Positions 39,381-48,972 of a DNA stretch of 64,000 nt are shown here, piece after piece (the stretch's first letter is position 1; every line of letters starts with the position of its first letter). The stretch covers positions 1 to 64,000 of the forward strand of contig NZ_NQJF01000005.1 in the NCBI RefSeq assembly GCF_002245495.1, read 5' to 3'. The notes beneath the pieces were generated by a model. It worked only from the letters and a program-made list of their open reading frames with translations. It ran no database searches and had not been told where the DNA came from. The position numbers and the translations under genes are program-made. The stretch is from Oceanimonas baumannii. GTDB lineage: Bacteria > Pseudomonadota > Gammaproteobacteria > Enterobacterales > Aeromonadaceae.

Positions 39381-40324
39381 CCATTAAACTGGGAATCGTG
39401 ATGGACCCTATTCAGTCCATCAACATCAAAAAAGACACCAGCTTTGCCATGTTGCTGGAGGCCCAGCGCCGGGGCTATGAACTCTGGTATATGGAAATGA
39501 GCGATCTCAGTCTGCGTGATGGCGAAGCCTTTGGCCGCATGGCCCGGCTCACGGTCCGGGAAGATGCCAGCCAGTGGTTTACCCTGGAAGAGCCGGCGCT
39601 GGCGCCACTGCACAGCCTGGATGTGATCCTGATGCGTAAGGATCCGCCCTTTGACACCGAATTTATTTACGCCACCTATCTGCTGGAGCGGGCCGAAGGC
39701 GAAGGTACCCTTATCGTCAACAAGCCTCAGAGCCTGCGTGATGCCAATGAAAAGCTCTACACGGCCTGGTTTGCCGAACACACCCCCAGTACCCTGGTCA
39801 CCCGCAACGCGACCGACATCCGTGCTTTTCATGCCGAGCATAAAGACATCATTCTCAAACCCCTTGACGGCATGGGCGGCGCTTCCATTTTCCGGGTAAA
39901 GGAAGACGATCCCAACCTGGGGGTGATCATCGAAACTCTCACCGAGCATGGCACCCGCTACTGTATGGTGCAGACCTATTTGCCCGCCATCAAGGACGGC
40001 GACAAGCGGGTACTGGTGGTGGACGGCGAGCCGGTGCCCTATTGCCTGGCCCGTATTCCTCAAGGAGGAGAAACCCGGGGCAACCTGGCCGCCGGTGGTC
40101 GCGGAGAAGCCCGTCCGCTAAGCGACAGTGATCGCCGTATCGCCGAAGCCCTGGGTCCGGTCTTAAAGCGCAAGGGGCTGATCTTTGTGGGGCTCGATAT
40201 CATCGGCGACAAGCTCACCGAAGTGAACGTGACCAGCCCTACCTGCGTGCGTGAAATTGAGGCCGCTTTTCCGGTCAACATTACCGGCATGCTGATGGAC
40301 GCCATTGAAAAACGGCTATCCTGA
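39377..40324 (+). CDS. gshB: glutathione synthetase
   Basis: This ATP-grasp ligase adds glycine to gamma-glutamylcysteine. The 315 residues match E. coli (316), with [18 protein letters not shown] at the N-terminus, [11 protein letters not shown] as the ATP-binding loop and [15 protein letters not shown] at the C-terminal metal site. The ATG at 39377 overlaps the rsmE stop. A GCCGGTG/CACCGGC hairpin (40341-40364) separates it from yqgE. Confidence 0.97.
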   Translation: MTIKLGIVMDPIQSINIKKDTSFAMLLEAQRRGYELWYMEMSDLSLRDGEAFGRMARLTVREDASQWFTLEEPALAPLHSLDVILMRKDPPFDTEFIYATYLLERAEGEGTLIVNKPQSLRDANEKLYTAWFAEHTPSTLVTRNATDIRAFHAEHKDIILKPLDGMGGASIFRVKEDDPNLGVIIETLTEHGTRYCMVQTYLPAIKDGDKRVLVVDGEPVPYCLARIPQGGETRGNLAAGGRGEARPLSDSDRRIAEALGPVLKRKGLIFVGLDIIGDKLTEVNVTSPTCVREIEAAFPVNITGMLMDAIEKRLS

Positions 40325-40386
40325 CAGTAACACCCACTGCGCCGGTGTCCGCGCGGGCACCGGCCTGAACGCAAAACAGAGAGACC

Positions 40387-40941
40387 ATGGATTCACTGGA
40401 ACATCATTTTCTGATCGCCATGCCCAGCCTCAAGGATCCTTTCTTTGCCGGCTCCGTTACCTATATCTGTGAGCATAACGAAGAAGGTGCCATGGGGCTG
40501 GTGATTAATATTCCGGTCGACATGCAGCTGCACGAACTGCTGCACCAATTGGAACTTGAGCCCGGCGATGTCCCTGAGCTGGATCAGCCCGTACTGCAAG
40601 GCGGCCCCGTTGCCGCCGACCGGGGGTTTGTGCTGCATACCCCGGCAGACGGGTTTGGCTCAAGCCGGATGCTGTCTGACGATCTGATGGTCACCACCTC
40701 CCGCGATGTACTGGAAACACTGGGTACAGAGGCGGCACCGGAAAAATATCTGGTCACTCTGGGCTATGCCGGGTGGACCCCGGGCCAGCTGGAGCAGGAG
40801 CTGGTGGAAAACAGCTGGCTGACCGTGCCTGCCGACAGCAGCCTGATTTTCGACACGCCCATTGGTCAGCGCTGGCATCAGGCCATTGGCCGGCTCGGCA
40901 TTGACTCCCGTCAGTTATCTTCTCAGGTGGGACACGCATGA
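40387..40941 (+). CDS. yqgE: UPF0301/AlgH family protein
   Basis: A 184-residue cytosolic protein of the AlgH/YqgE family ([20 protein letters not shown], then GAMGLVIN and [15 protein letters not shown]). Structure is known for relatives but the function is not. It overlaps ruvX by 4 bp, the conserved yqgE-yqgF pair. Confidence 0.94.
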   Translation: MDSLEHHFLIAMPSLKDPFFAGSVTYICEHNEEGAMGLVINIPVDMQLHELLHQLELEPGDVPELDQPVLQGGPVAADRGFVLHTPADGFGSSRMLSDDLMVTTSRDVLETLGTEAAPEKYLVTLGYAGWTPGQLEQELVENSWLTVPADSSLIFDTPIGQRWHQAIGRLGIDSRQLSSQVGHA

Positions 40942-41354
40942 ACCGCACCCTGCTGGGTTTTGACTACGGTCTGAAAAGTATTGGCGTGGCGGTGGGCCAG
41001 GAGCTGACGGCAACCGCCCGGCCACTACGGGCACTGAAAGCCAACGATGGCGTACCCAACTGGGATCAGATTGAACAGCTGCTGAAGGAATGGCAACCCG
41101 CTCTGCTGGTGGTAGGGCTGCCGCTCAATATGGACGGCACCGAGCAGGAGATCAGCCGTCGTGCGCGCAAGTTTGCCAACCGGCTGCACGGCCGCTTTGG
41201 TCTGCCGGTGGAGCTGCAGGACGAACGGCTGACCACCACCGATGCCCGCGCCCGGTTATTTGACGCCGGTGGCTATAAAGCCCTGGGCAAAGACGCCGTC
41301 GATGCCGTCTCGGCCCAGCTTATTCTCGAATCCTGGATGGAAGCGAACGGCTGA
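40938..41354 (+). CDS. ruvX: RNase H-fold nuclease RuvX/YqgF
   Basis: A 138-residue RNase H-like protein, essential in E. coli, implicated in 16S rRNA 5'-end maturation and Holliday junction resolution. [13 protein letters not shown] carries the first Asp, [13 protein letters not shown] the middle motif and [10 protein letters not shown] the last acidic residues. It ends the metK-distal run of genes; a hairpin follows at 41376. Confidence 0.95.
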   Translation: MNRTLLGFDYGLKSIGVAVGQELTATARPLRALKANDGVPNWDQIEQLLKEWQPALLVVGLPLNMDGTEQEISRRARKFANRLHGRFGLPVELQDERLTTTDARARLFDAGGYKALGKDAVDAVSAQLILESWMEANG

Positions 41355-41375
41355 TAGCCGCCTTGCCGGATATGG

Positions 41376-41395
41376 GCTCCCGCTTGCGCGGGAGC
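41376..41395. terminator. hairpin between ruvX and ttrR
   Basis: GCTCCCGC (41376-41383) and GCGGGAGC (41388-41395) pair around TTGC between convergent genes. No long T-run follows, so it may be a palindromic repeat acting as a stop. Confidence 0.5.
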
Positions 41396-41456
41396 GACAA
41401 GGGGAGCGCGGAGCTGCGTTTCCCGTCATGCCCATGAAGATGGACATGACGGCAAC

Positions 41457-42041
41457 TTATCCCTGATACAACTGCCAGCAGTGCAGCAGCTCGGCCATAT
41501 TGGCCACTTCCAGCTTGGCCATGGCCGACGCCCTGTGCACCTCCACGGTGCGCACCGCTACACACAGGCTTTCTGCAATGGCTTTATTGGTCATCCCTTG
41601 GGCAACCAGGCTGACGACTTCATGCTCCCGGACCGATAGTCTGGCAAAGCGCTGGCGTGCCCGAGCCCCGGCCCCCAGATCGGCAGCGCATTTCATGGCC
41701 CTGGCCAGCACCTCTGCCAGCCGGCGAGCATCTACCGGCTTTTCCAGAAAGTCCACCGCCCCCCGTTTCATGGCCTCAACTGCCTGGGGCACATCCCCAT
41801 GACCGGTCAGCAGCACCACCGCCACCGGACATCGACGCCGGTTAAGCTCGGCCAGTACCTCCAGGCCGTCCATCCCCGGCATGGCCAGATCGAGCAGTAA
41901 CACCGCTTCCGTGCTGTCATCCAGCTCTTCCAGAAAACGCGCCGGCTCACTCCAGCCCGAACTCTCATGGCCCATGGCTTTTAATAAAAAGCCATTTGCC
42001 GCCAGTACTTTGGGATCGTCATCCAGCAAATAAATTCGCAT
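41457..42041 (-). CDS. ttrR: tetrathionate response regulator TtrR
   Basis: A 194-residue FixJ/NarL-class regulator. The receiver has DDD at residues 7-9, phosphoacceptor Asp in LLLDLAMPG and Lys in LEKPVD; the LuxR-type HTH reads LSVREHEVVSLVAQG and TVEVHRASAM. Its ATG sits exactly at the end of the ttrS gene (1-base overlap), and the pair is divergent from ttrBCA, the order known from Salmonella. It should activate ttrBCA when tetrathionate is present. Confidence 0.92.
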   Translation of the reverse strand: MRIYLLDDDPKVLAANGFLLKAMGHESSGWSEPARFLEELDDSTEAVLLLDLAMPGMDGLEVLAELNRRRCPVAVVLLTGHGDVPQAVEAMKRGAVDFLEKPVDARRLAEVLARAMKCAADLGAGARARQRFARLSVREHEVVSLVAQGMTNKAIAESLCVAVRTVEVHRASAMAKLEVANMAELLHCWQLYQG

Positions 42042-43738
42042 TACTGCTCCTTTGGCAAAAACAGTTCGGCCTGAGTACCCTGGTTAACATTAAGCAGGGT
42101 CAACGCTCCTCCCAGCCGCCGGGCCAGCCGGTAACTCACCATTAACCCAATGCCCATTCCATGAATACGGCTGGCAGGCAGTGTGTGGCCCAACGCTTCT
42201 ATCACCACCGAAGAGACACCACCGGCATTATCCTGCACGTAAATATGCCAGCCCGCTTCCGTACGTCCGGCCTGCAGCCGCAGCCAGCCTCCCTGTCCGC
42301 GACGCTCAAACGCATCGAGACTATTACCCAGCAGGTTAGACACAATTTGCTCCACTGCTGGCAATACGCAAAACAAACTTCCTTCCTCTGTTTCCAGCTC
42401 AATGCGGACGCCGGCAGCATTGGCCCGGGGCATCACCCGCCCGGACAACTCCCGGCACAATGCCGCCGGTTCAAATGTTTCAGGTCCCGGCAACGGCTGG
42501 CTGGCCCATTGACGAAAGCGTCGGATAATATCGGCACCCCGCTCGGTTTCTTCAACAATATGCTGAAGCACCTCCTGGCTGCTGGCTTCCGTGGTCATCA
42601 GTTCACCCGCCTGAGCATAGGCCTTTATGGCCGACAGCGGCTGGTTCAGTTCATGGGCCAGGCCGGTGGCCATTTCTCCCAGTAGGGTGGCCTGACGCGC
42701 TCGGGTCAGTTCCTGTTCGCGACTCTGGATCAGACTGTGCAGCCGATCCCGTTCATCGGTACGTTTCAGCAACAACCGGGTCACCCGCACATGATGCAGA
42801 CCGATCACCAGCAATACCAGCATCAGCCCCGCCAGCCACTGCCAGTATCCCAGCAGGACAGTACGCAGCACATGTAAAGGCGGTTTTTGTTCCGTATTCA
42901 GCTGCCAGCCCCGCAGAAGTTGCTCAACCTCATCAAGACGGATGGGAGCACCCCATAACGGCTTCCCCTGATGCGCTTCGGCCAACAAGGCCCGGGTAAT
43001 ATCACGCAACAAGGTTTCATCCTGATTATTTACCGCGGCAAAACTCCATCCCGGATAAAGCGGTGTAGAGCGTACGCAGGGCGTCCGGGCCTGCAGCATC
43101 AGGGCACTGAAGTCCGCCGGGTTAACCAGCCCCTCCTCCGCCATTTGCTCCAGCGTACAGGCCGGCACCATGGCCGCATCCAGGGCACCGTCGCGCAGTA
43201 AATACACCAGTGCATCCACCGGGTAGCCCCGGAACTGCAGATCCATGTTTGCCATCGTCACTCCGCGCCGGCGCAGCTGTTCCGCCACCAGCAAATAGCC
43301 TCCGAACGCCTGTTCATGCACCGCCCCGATCCGGAGGCCATGCAACTGCCTAAGGGTGCTGATGCCGCTGTCTGCCCGTATCAGCAGGGTGGCTGCCACA
43401 CTTTCCCGGGCAGAGCCAAACCGCGGATCCAGATAAGACGCCAGCCAGTTCAGTCCCTGACTACGGTTCAGTACATAATGCGCCGGATTGGTCACCACAA
43501 AATCAAGTTGCTGATCGGCCAGCGCCCTGTCCAGCTGCTGCTGAGTCAGAAAAACACCACTAAAGACATGCGCCGGCAGTGCCCGGTTCAACCCGTCAAG
43601 CACCGGCTGCCACTCCGCCCGTCCCTGAGCCTCGCCCCGGTATGCCAGAAAGCCAATACGATACTCTTTGGCCTGCAACGGCAGGCACAGCAGACAACAG
43701 ATGCCAAAGGTATACAAGTGCCGAAAAAATAGTCTCAT
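42041..43738 (-). CDS. ttrS: tetrathionate sensor histidine kinase TtrS
   Basis: A 565-residue membrane kinase. The start at 43738 gives MRLFFRHLYTFG and a signal peptide ending LQAKEY; a longer frame to 43843 would overlap the promoter. Residues 25-280 form a periplasmic phosphonate-binding-like (PhnD-type) domain (NPAHYVLNRSQG), then one TM helix at about 300-318 (WLAGLMLVLLVIGLHHV), a HisKA box GLAHELNQPLSAIKAYA with the phosphoacceptor His, and the ATPase with VEQIVSNLLGNSLDAF and GMGIGLMVS. Architecture equals Salmonella TtrS. Confidence 0.92.
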   Translation of the reverse strand: MRLFFRHLYTFGICCLLCLPLQAKEYRIGFLAYRGEAQGRAEWQPVLDGLNRALPAHVFSGVFLTQQQLDRALADQQLDFVVTNPAHYVLNRSQGLNWLASYLDPRFGSARESVAATLLIRADSGISTLRQLHGLRIGAVHEQAFGGYLLVAEQLRRRGVTMANMDLQFRGYPVDALVYLLRDGALDAAMVPACTLEQMAEEGLVNPADFSALMLQARTPCVRSTPLYPGWSFAAVNNQDETLLRDITRALLAEAHQGKPLWGAPIRLDEVEQLLRGWQLNTEQKPPLHVLRTVLLGYWQWLAGLMLVLLVIGLHHVRVTRLLLKRTDERDRLHSLIQSREQELTRARQATLLGEMATGLAHELNQPLSAIKAYAQAGELMTTEASSQEVLQHIVEETERGADIIRRFRQWASQPLPGPETFEPAALCRELSGRVMPRANAAGVRIELETEEGSLFCVLPAVEQIVSNLLGNSLDAFERRGQGGWLRLQAGRTEAGWHIYVQDNAGGVSSVVIEALGHTLPASRIHGMGIGLMVSYRLARRLGGALTLLNVNQGTQAELFLPKEQ

Positions 43739-43772
43739 TTGGGTAATTAAATAGTTTGGTATCAAAGATAAC

Positions 43773-43786
43773 TTGTCCTGGATCAA
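43773..43786. promoter_or_regulatory. FNR-like binding site in the ttr promoter
   Basis: TTGTC-CTGG-ATCAA matches the FNR consensus TTGAT-N4-ATCAA in 8 of 10 conserved positions, with a perfect right half. It lies 88 bp before the ttrB ATG and 35 bp before the ttrS ATG. Oxygen control through FNR is known for ttr in Salmonella. Confidence 0.6.
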
Positions 43787-43797
43787 GGCCACGTCGT

Positions 43798-43817
43798 TAT
43801 TGTGGAAAACCACAATA
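43798..43817. promoter_or_regulatory. perfect dyad upstream of ttrB, candidate TtrR operator
   Basis: TATTGTGG (43798-43805) and CCACAATA (43810-43817) form a perfect 8-bp inverted repeat around AAAA, centred 66 bp before the ttrB ATG. Nothing else explains it, and FixJ-class regulators bind near-symmetric sites, so it is the best candidate for the TtrR site. Confidence 0.55.
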
Positions 43818-43873
43818 GAGCCCGCTCCGTCCCGCCAAGACAATAGCCCTGTTCCTTATTAAAGGAGTCTGAG

Positions 43874-44590
43874 ATGGACACCAGCAAACGACAGTTTCTT
43901 AAAAAAATGACCGGCCTGACCGCCGGTGCCAGCCTTATTCCCGTCACTCAGGTGCAGGCAGCGCCGGACACCTCCGGCAAACGCTACGGCATGGTGATCG
44001 ATCTGCGAAAATGCATTGGCTGCCAGGCCTGCACCGTCAGTTGCAGTATGGAAAACCTGCCACCGGTAGGCCAGTTCCGTACCACGGTACAACAATACGA
44101 AGTACAGGTGGAAAACCACGACATCCCCACTCAGGTCATGCTGCCCCGGCTTTGCAACCATTGCGCCAACCCGCCCTGCATTCCGGTGTGTCCCACACAG
44201 GCCACCTATCAGCGTGACGATGGCATTGTGGTGGTGGATAACCAGCAATGTGTGGGCTGCGCTTACTGTGTGCAGGCCTGTCCTTACGATGCCCGTTTTA
44301 TTAACCACGATACCCAGACTGCCGACAAATGCACCTTTTGTGTACACCGGCTGGAGGTAGGTCTGCTACCGGCATGTGTGGAGTCCTGCGTAGGAGGAGC
44401 ACGGATCATTGGTGATCTGAACGATCCCGACAGCCAGGCCCGCCGGCTGCTGACCGACCATGCCGATGACATCAAAGTGCTCAAGCCCGAGCAGGGCACC
44501 AGCCCGCAAGTGTACTACATCGGGCTGGGCGACGAATTTCTCGAGCGCATCGATGGCCAGCCAGGGCTCTGGTCTCCGTCTCATGCCTAA
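43874..44590 (+). CDS. ttrB: tetrathionate reductase iron-sulfur subunit TtrB
   Basis: A 238-residue periplasmic ferredoxin-like subunit that passes electrons from TtrC to TtrA. Sixteen Cys in four clusters (CIGCQACTVSC, CNHCANPPCIPVC, CVGCAYCVQAC, CTFCVHRLEV with CVESC) bind four [4Fe-4S] centres. The signal peptide begins MDTSKRQFLKK: the Tat motif has Lys-Arg instead of Arg-Arg, an exception described for Salmonella TtrB. First gene of ttrBCA. Confidence 0.95.
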   Translation: MDTSKRQFLKKMTGLTAGASLIPVTQVQAAPDTSGKRYGMVIDLRKCIGCQACTVSCSMENLPPVGQFRTTVQQYEVQVENHDIPTQVMLPRLCNHCANPPCIPVCPTQATYQRDDGIVVVDNQQCVGCAYCVQACPYDARFINHDTQTADKCTFCVHRLEVGLLPACVESCVGGARIIGDLNDPDSQARRLLTDHADDIKVLKPEQGTSPQVYYIGLGDEFLERIDGQPGLWSPSHA

Positions 44591-44616
44591 CTTACTCCTC
44601 AGTCAAGGAGCGCATC

Positions 44617-45672
44617 ATGCTTGAACTGTTAACCACCCATGCCGAAGCCCCCTGGCTGCCCTGGGCCGTGCAATATTTCTTTTTTATCGGTCTGGCTGCC
44701 GGTGCAGCCTTGCTGCTGCCCCTGGCCTTGAACACAGGCAGTGTCTGGCACCCCTGGCGCGACCGGCTTGCGCTGATTCTGGGCATCAGCGCGCTGGTAG
44801 GCCCGGTGGCTTTGCTGGCAGATCTGCACCAGCCCGCCCGCTTCTGGCATTTTTACACCCAGCTGACTCCCAGTTCCTGGATGTGGCTGGGGGCACTTAT
44901 CTTACCTGTGTTTGTCACCCTGGCGTTGATAATCACCCTCAGCCTGTTGCGGACACATTTGCGTTTTGAACAGCCCTGGCTGAAATGGTGGCTGAACCTG
45001 CCGTTCTGGCCACAAGGCCGTCTGCTCACCTGTCTGGTCTGGCTGTGTGCACTGTCGGCAGTAGGCATTTTGCTTTATACCGGCATGGAAATTATGGTGG
45101 TCCGTTCCCGGCCGCTATGGCATACCGGCTGGCTGCCGGTCAACTTGCTGCTCACCGCCTTGCTGGCACTGGTTGGACTACTGATGATGCTGGAATGCCT
45201 GCAGCCACGTGGCCAAAACACCGCTCTGCTGCGCCGCACACTGGTCATGGTGCTGGCAGCGCTGACCGTCACCATGCTGCTATGGGCGGTCACCGGGCAC
45301 TGGCAGGACAGCGGATCCTGGCAGGAAGCCCAGCGCCTGTTTGTACACTTTCCGTTCTGGCGTCACCTGATGTTTCTCTCTGTTGCCGGCGGCATGGTGC
45401 TCTGGCTGCTGGCGGTATGGCGTATGAACAGCTCGCTTTCTTCCTTTGATCTGCTGCCTGCGGGCCTGGCCATATTATGCGCCTGGGGCTTTCGCTGGGT
45501 GGTGCTGATGAACGTACAGACCGTCCCCAAATACGGAGCCGGCCTGTATCACCTCGATTCTCAGATGCTTTCTTCCGCCGGCTATATTGTTGCCGGCACC
45601 CTGGGCCTGTGGCTGGCGCTGGCCGGCGCAGTATGGGCCCTGCTGGATAATTCAGGAGTCCGCCATGGATAA
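44617..45672 (+). CDS. ttrC: tetrathionate reductase membrane subunit TtrC (NrfD-like)
   Basis: A 351-residue integral membrane protein of the NrfD/PsrC family with eight to nine TM helices, which oxidises quinol and anchors the complex. The first helix carries PWLPWAVQYFFFIGLAAGA, typical of NrfD proteins. Its stop overlaps the ttrA start by 8 bp, so the two are coupled. Confidence 0.93.
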   Translation: MLELLTTHAEAPWLPWAVQYFFFIGLAAGAALLLPLALNTGSVWHPWRDRLALILGISALVGPVALLADLHQPARFWHFYTQLTPSSWMWLGALILPVFVTLALIITLSLLRTHLRFEQPWLKWWLNLPFWPQGRLLTCLVWLCALSAVGILLYTGMEIMVVRSRPLWHTGWLPVNLLLTALLALVGLLMMLECLQPRGQNTALLRRTLVMVLAALTVTMLLWAVTGHWQDSGSWQEAQRLFVHFPFWRHLMFLSVAGGMVLWLLAVWRMNSSLSSFDLLPAGLAILCAWGFRWVVLMNVQTVPKYGAGLYHLDSQMLSSAGYIVAGTLGLWLALAGAVWALLDNSGVRHG

Positions 45673-48600
45673 AAAACGACGCGCCCTGTTACAGGCGGGC
45701 ATGATTGCCGGTGGCACCGGTGCTTTTGCCCTGGGCTACGCCACCCCGGTAAGCAAGGCGGTAAATGGCATATTGAACGGCACCAGTGGCGTCCCCGCCA
45801 ATGATCGTATAGCCGGTAACGCCCTGGCTCCGGAGTTTATGGTTGATGCTGCCGGCACACTGGTGATGGCAGAAAACCAGGTAGTCAGCCCGGTACAGTG
45901 TTTTGGTTGCTGGACCCAGTGCGGTCTGCGCGCCCGGGTGGACCTTGCCCAAAACAAGGTGCTGCGCATTGCCGGTAACCCTTACCATCCCTTATCCAAT
46001 CTCAAGCCACCTGCCCAGGAAACACCGGTGCGGGAAGTGTATAGCGGTCTGGCCGGCGAGGCTGGGCTGGAGCAGCGCTCTACCGCCTGCGCCAGGGGGG
46101 CTGCGCTGGCTGAGCAATTGCAAAGCCCCTACCGGGTGACTCAGATACTGAAACGCGCCGGTAAACGGGGCGAAGGCAAATGGCAGACCATTTCGTTTGA
46201 GCAACTGTTGCAGGAGGTCACCGAAGGAGGCGACCTCTTTGGAGAAGGCCATGTCGACGGCCTGAATGCCATTCGCGATCTCGGTACCCCCGTGGATGCC
46301 GGCAATCCGGAGTTCGGCCCCAAAGCCAACCAGTTGCTGGTTACCAATGCCGGTGATGAAGGCCGGGACAGTTTTCTCAAGCGCTTCGCCTTTAACAGCT
46401 TTGGTACCCGCAACTTCGGCCACCATGGAGGCTATTGCGGATTTGGTTTTCGTGCCGGGGCCGGGGCCGTATTTAACGATCTGAAAAAATTCGCCCACGG
46501 CAAACCCGACTGGGAGCACACCGACTTTGTACTGTGTATCGGCACCTCACCGGCCCAGGCAGGTAACCCCTTCAAACGTCAGGGCCGACAGCTGGCCTCC
46601 GCCCGCAGCGACGGTGGTCTGGACTATGTAGTGGTGGCCCCCACTCTGCCCAACAGCATCAGCCGGCTGAACGATGGCCGGGGCCGTTGGGTACCAATCA
46701 AACCTGCCACCGATGATGCGCTGGCGCTGGCGCTGATACGCTGGCTGATGGAAAACGACGGCATTAATGCGGACTATCTGGCACAGCCCGGCCCCGAGGC
46801 TCAGGCAAAAGCCGGTCAGCCGAGCTACAGCAATGCCACCCACCTGGTACTGCAGGCCCCTCATCCGCAAGCCGGCCGTTTTTTGACTGCTGCCGACCTG
46901 AGCCTGGGCGATAGCGATACCCTGCTGGTGGTGGATGCCCAAAGCGGCGAGCTGACTGAGCATAGCAACGGCCGTGCCGCCGCGCTCTGGGTAAACAAGG
47001 AGGTACAACTCAACGGTAATCCGGTGCGGGTGAAATCGGCGCTGCAGTGCTTGCGGGAATCTGCCTTGGCGCATTCTCTCGATGACTACAGTGCGCGCTG
47101 CGGTGTACCTGTCAATATTATTGAAGGACTGGGCCGGGAGTTGAAACGCCATGGTCCCAAAGCCGTGATTGATGCCCATGGCGGCATGATGAGCGGCAAC
47201 GCCTTTTATACTGCCATGGCGGTCATGACGCTGAATACGTTGCTGGGTAACGTTAATGCCAGAGGCGGCCTGGCGCTGGGGGCCGGTGGCGTGGCCGCGG
47301 TGGAAAACGGCCCCCGATATCAATTGGCCGAGTTCGACGGCATGGTCGCCCCCAAAGGCCTGTTTTTGTCCCGCAACCGCTTTGCCTATGAAAACAGCAG
47401 CGAATATCAGCGCAAGGTGGCTGCCGGTGACGCCCCTTATCCGTCCAAAGCGCCCTGGTTTTCGTTCTCCTCGCCCCTGCTCACCGAGCATCTGGCGGCG
47501 GCCTTTGCCGGCTACCCCTACAGGCTCAAGGCCTGGATCAGCCACATGACCAACCCGTTGTACGGCATCAGCGGTGCCCAGGCCTTTCTGGGTGAAAAAC
47601 TGAAGGATCCGAAAAATCTGCCGCTGTTTATTGCCGTGGATGGCTTTATCAACGAAACCACGGCGCTGGCGGATTACATTGTGCCCGACACACTCACCTA
47701 TGAAAGCTATGGCTTTACCAAGCCCTGGAGCGGTGTGCCCCAGGCCACTACCACGGCACGCTGGCCGGTGGTTACCCCGGCCACCCCAAAACTGGCCAAT
47801 GGCGATTATCTGGGGCTGGAAGCCTTTATCATCAACCTCGGAAAAACCATGGGGCTGCCAGGCTATGGTGATAATGCCATTCGTGATCACCAGGGCGAAC
47901 TGCACGGTCTGCATACCGGAGCCGACTTTTACCTGCGCGCCGCCGCCAACCTGGCTTTTGCAGGCACTCCTGTGCCCGATGCCAGCGCAGATGATCTGGT
48001 GCTGACCAACGCCGCCCGGTTAATGCCACTTATCGATAACACTCTGGCTCCGGACGAACGACGCAAGGCCGGCTTTGTATTCAGCCGGGGCGGCCGCTTT
48101 GCTCCCTTTGAATCGGGCTGGCAGGGCGAGCTGATGAACAAACGCACCAAAGAAAGCCTGTGCATCTGGAACCCTACCATCGGCACCAGTATTCATTCCA
48201 TGACCGGTGAACGGCTGTCGGGATGTGCCGCCCTCTATGAGCCACGCTTTGCCGACGGCAGCCCCATGCGGACGCACTATTCCGAAGCCGAATGGCCGCT
48301 GCTGGTCACCTCCTACAAATCACACCTGATGAGTTCCTCCAGTATCGGAGCCGAACGGCTGCGTATGATCCATCCGGAAAATCCCGTCAGTATTCACCGC
48401 AAGGATGCCGAACGGGCTGGCATTCAGCACGGCCAGGCGGTGCGGATTACCACGCCGGGTGGCAGTGTGGAAGGCATTGCCCTGGTGCGCGACGGCATTG
48501 TGGAAGGTGCCGTGGCCATTGAACATGGCTATGGCCACACCGAGCTGGGAGCCCGAGAGCATGTGATCAACGGCGAACCCACTCCCACCAACCCTCGGCT

Positions 48601-48733
48601 GGGTGCCGGAGTAAACCAGAACGAGCTGGGGCTGATGGACCCTACCCGCAAGGAAGTGGCCAACGTTTGGCTCGACTGGACCAGTGGCGCGGCGGTACGG
48701 CAGGGACTGCCGGCAAAAATCGAAGCACTATAA
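45665..48733 (+). CDS. ttrA: tetrathionate reductase catalytic molybdopterin subunit TtrA
   Basis: A 1022-residue periplasmic enzyme that reduces tetrathionate to thiosulfate at a bis-molybdopterin guanine dinucleotide centre. It starts at ATG 45665 with a Tat-type signal (KKRRALLQAGMIAGG). The [4Fe-4S] site is CFGCWTQC (Cys79, Cys82, Cys86) with a fourth Cys in RSTACARG. Further molybdopterin-binding blocks include VDAHGGMMSGN-like and GLALGAGGVAAVENGPR segments and the C-terminal dinucleotide-binding domain. The longer frame from 45587 lies inside ttrC and is not used. Confidence 0.95.
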   Translation: MDKKRRALLQAGMIAGGTGAFALGYATPVSKAVNGILNGTSGVPANDRIAGNALAPEFMVDAAGTLVMAENQVVSPVQCFGCWTQCGLRARVDLAQNKVLRIAGNPYHPLSNLKPPAQETPVREVYSGLAGEAGLEQRSTACARGAALAEQLQSPYRVTQILKRAGKRGEGKWQTISFEQLLQEVTEGGDLFGEGHVDGLNAIRDLGTPVDAGNPEFGPKANQLLVTNAGDEGRDSFLKRFAFNSFGTRNFGHHGGYCGFGFRAGAGAVFNDLKKFAHGKPDWEHTDFVLCIGTSPAQAGNPFKRQGRQLASARSDGGLDYVVVAPTLPNSISRLNDGRGRWVPIKPATDDALALALIRWLMENDGINADYLAQPGPEAQAKAGQPSYSNATHLVLQAPHPQAGRFLTAADLSLGDSDTLLVVDAQSGELTEHSNGRAAALWVNKEVQLNGNPVRVKSALQCLRESALAHSLDDYSARCGVPVNIIEGLGRELKRHGPKAVIDAHGGMMSGNAFYTAMAVMTLNTLLGNVNARGGLALGAGGVAAVENGPRYQLAEFDGMVAPKGLFLSRNRFAYENSSEYQRKVAAGDAPYPSKAPWFSFSSPLLTEHLAAAFAGYPYRLKAWISHMTNPLYGISGAQAFLGEKLKDPKNLPLFIAVDGFINETTALADYIVPDTLTYESYGFTKPWSGVPQATTTARWPVVTPATPKLANGDYLGLEAFIINLGKTMGLPGYGDNAIRDHQGELHGLHTGADFYLRAAANLAFAGTPVPDASADDLVLTNAARLMPLIDNTLAPDERRKAGFVFSRGGRFAPFESGWQGELMNKRTKESLCIWNPTIGTSIHSMTGERLSGCAALYEPRFADGSPMRTHYSEAEWPLLVTSYKSHLMSSSSIGAERLRMIHPENPVSIHRKDAERAGIQHGQAVRITTPGGSVEGIALVRDGIVEGAVAIEHGYGHTELGAREHVINGEPTPTNPRLGAGVNQNELGLMDPTRKEVANVWLDWTSGAAVRQGLPAKIEAL

Positions 48734-48753
48734 GCTCTGGAGGATATGCACAA

Positions 48754-48821
48754 CGAAGCACCAGTGCGCCTTGACCGACGGTAGCGCACTGCTCTGCAAA
48801 GGATAATATTGGTGACTAAAA
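48754..48821 (+). repeat. dispersed 68-bp intergenic repeat, copy B
   Basis: 20 bp after the ttrA stop, in the same orientation relative to the upstream gene as copy A (36736-36803). Here CAGTGCGC and GCGCACTG form a perfect 8-bp inverted repeat around TTGACCGACGGTA (approximately 48762-48791), so a stem-loop in the transcript is likely. Confidence 0.8.
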
Positions 48822-48870
48822 TACAGGCCGGAATGACAAGTACAAGGCGCTGTTTTAACGCCATTTAAAC

Positions 48871-48905
48871 GGGGCAACAGTGCTACATGATGCAGGGGTT
48901 GCCCC
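48871..48905 (+). terminator. hairpin in the ttrA downstream region
   Basis: GGGGCAAC (48871-48878) and GTTGCCCC (48898-48905) form a perfect 8-bp stem around a 19-base loop, followed by AATAAAC. A further GGGGG/CCCCC pairing follows at 48922-48942. One of these probably ends ttrBCA, but neither has a clear T-run. Confidence 0.45.
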
Positions 48906-48972
48906 AATAAACTCAATAAATGGGGGCCTGCAGAAGACCCCCTATTCCCCCCATTATCTAATCCCCAACCCC

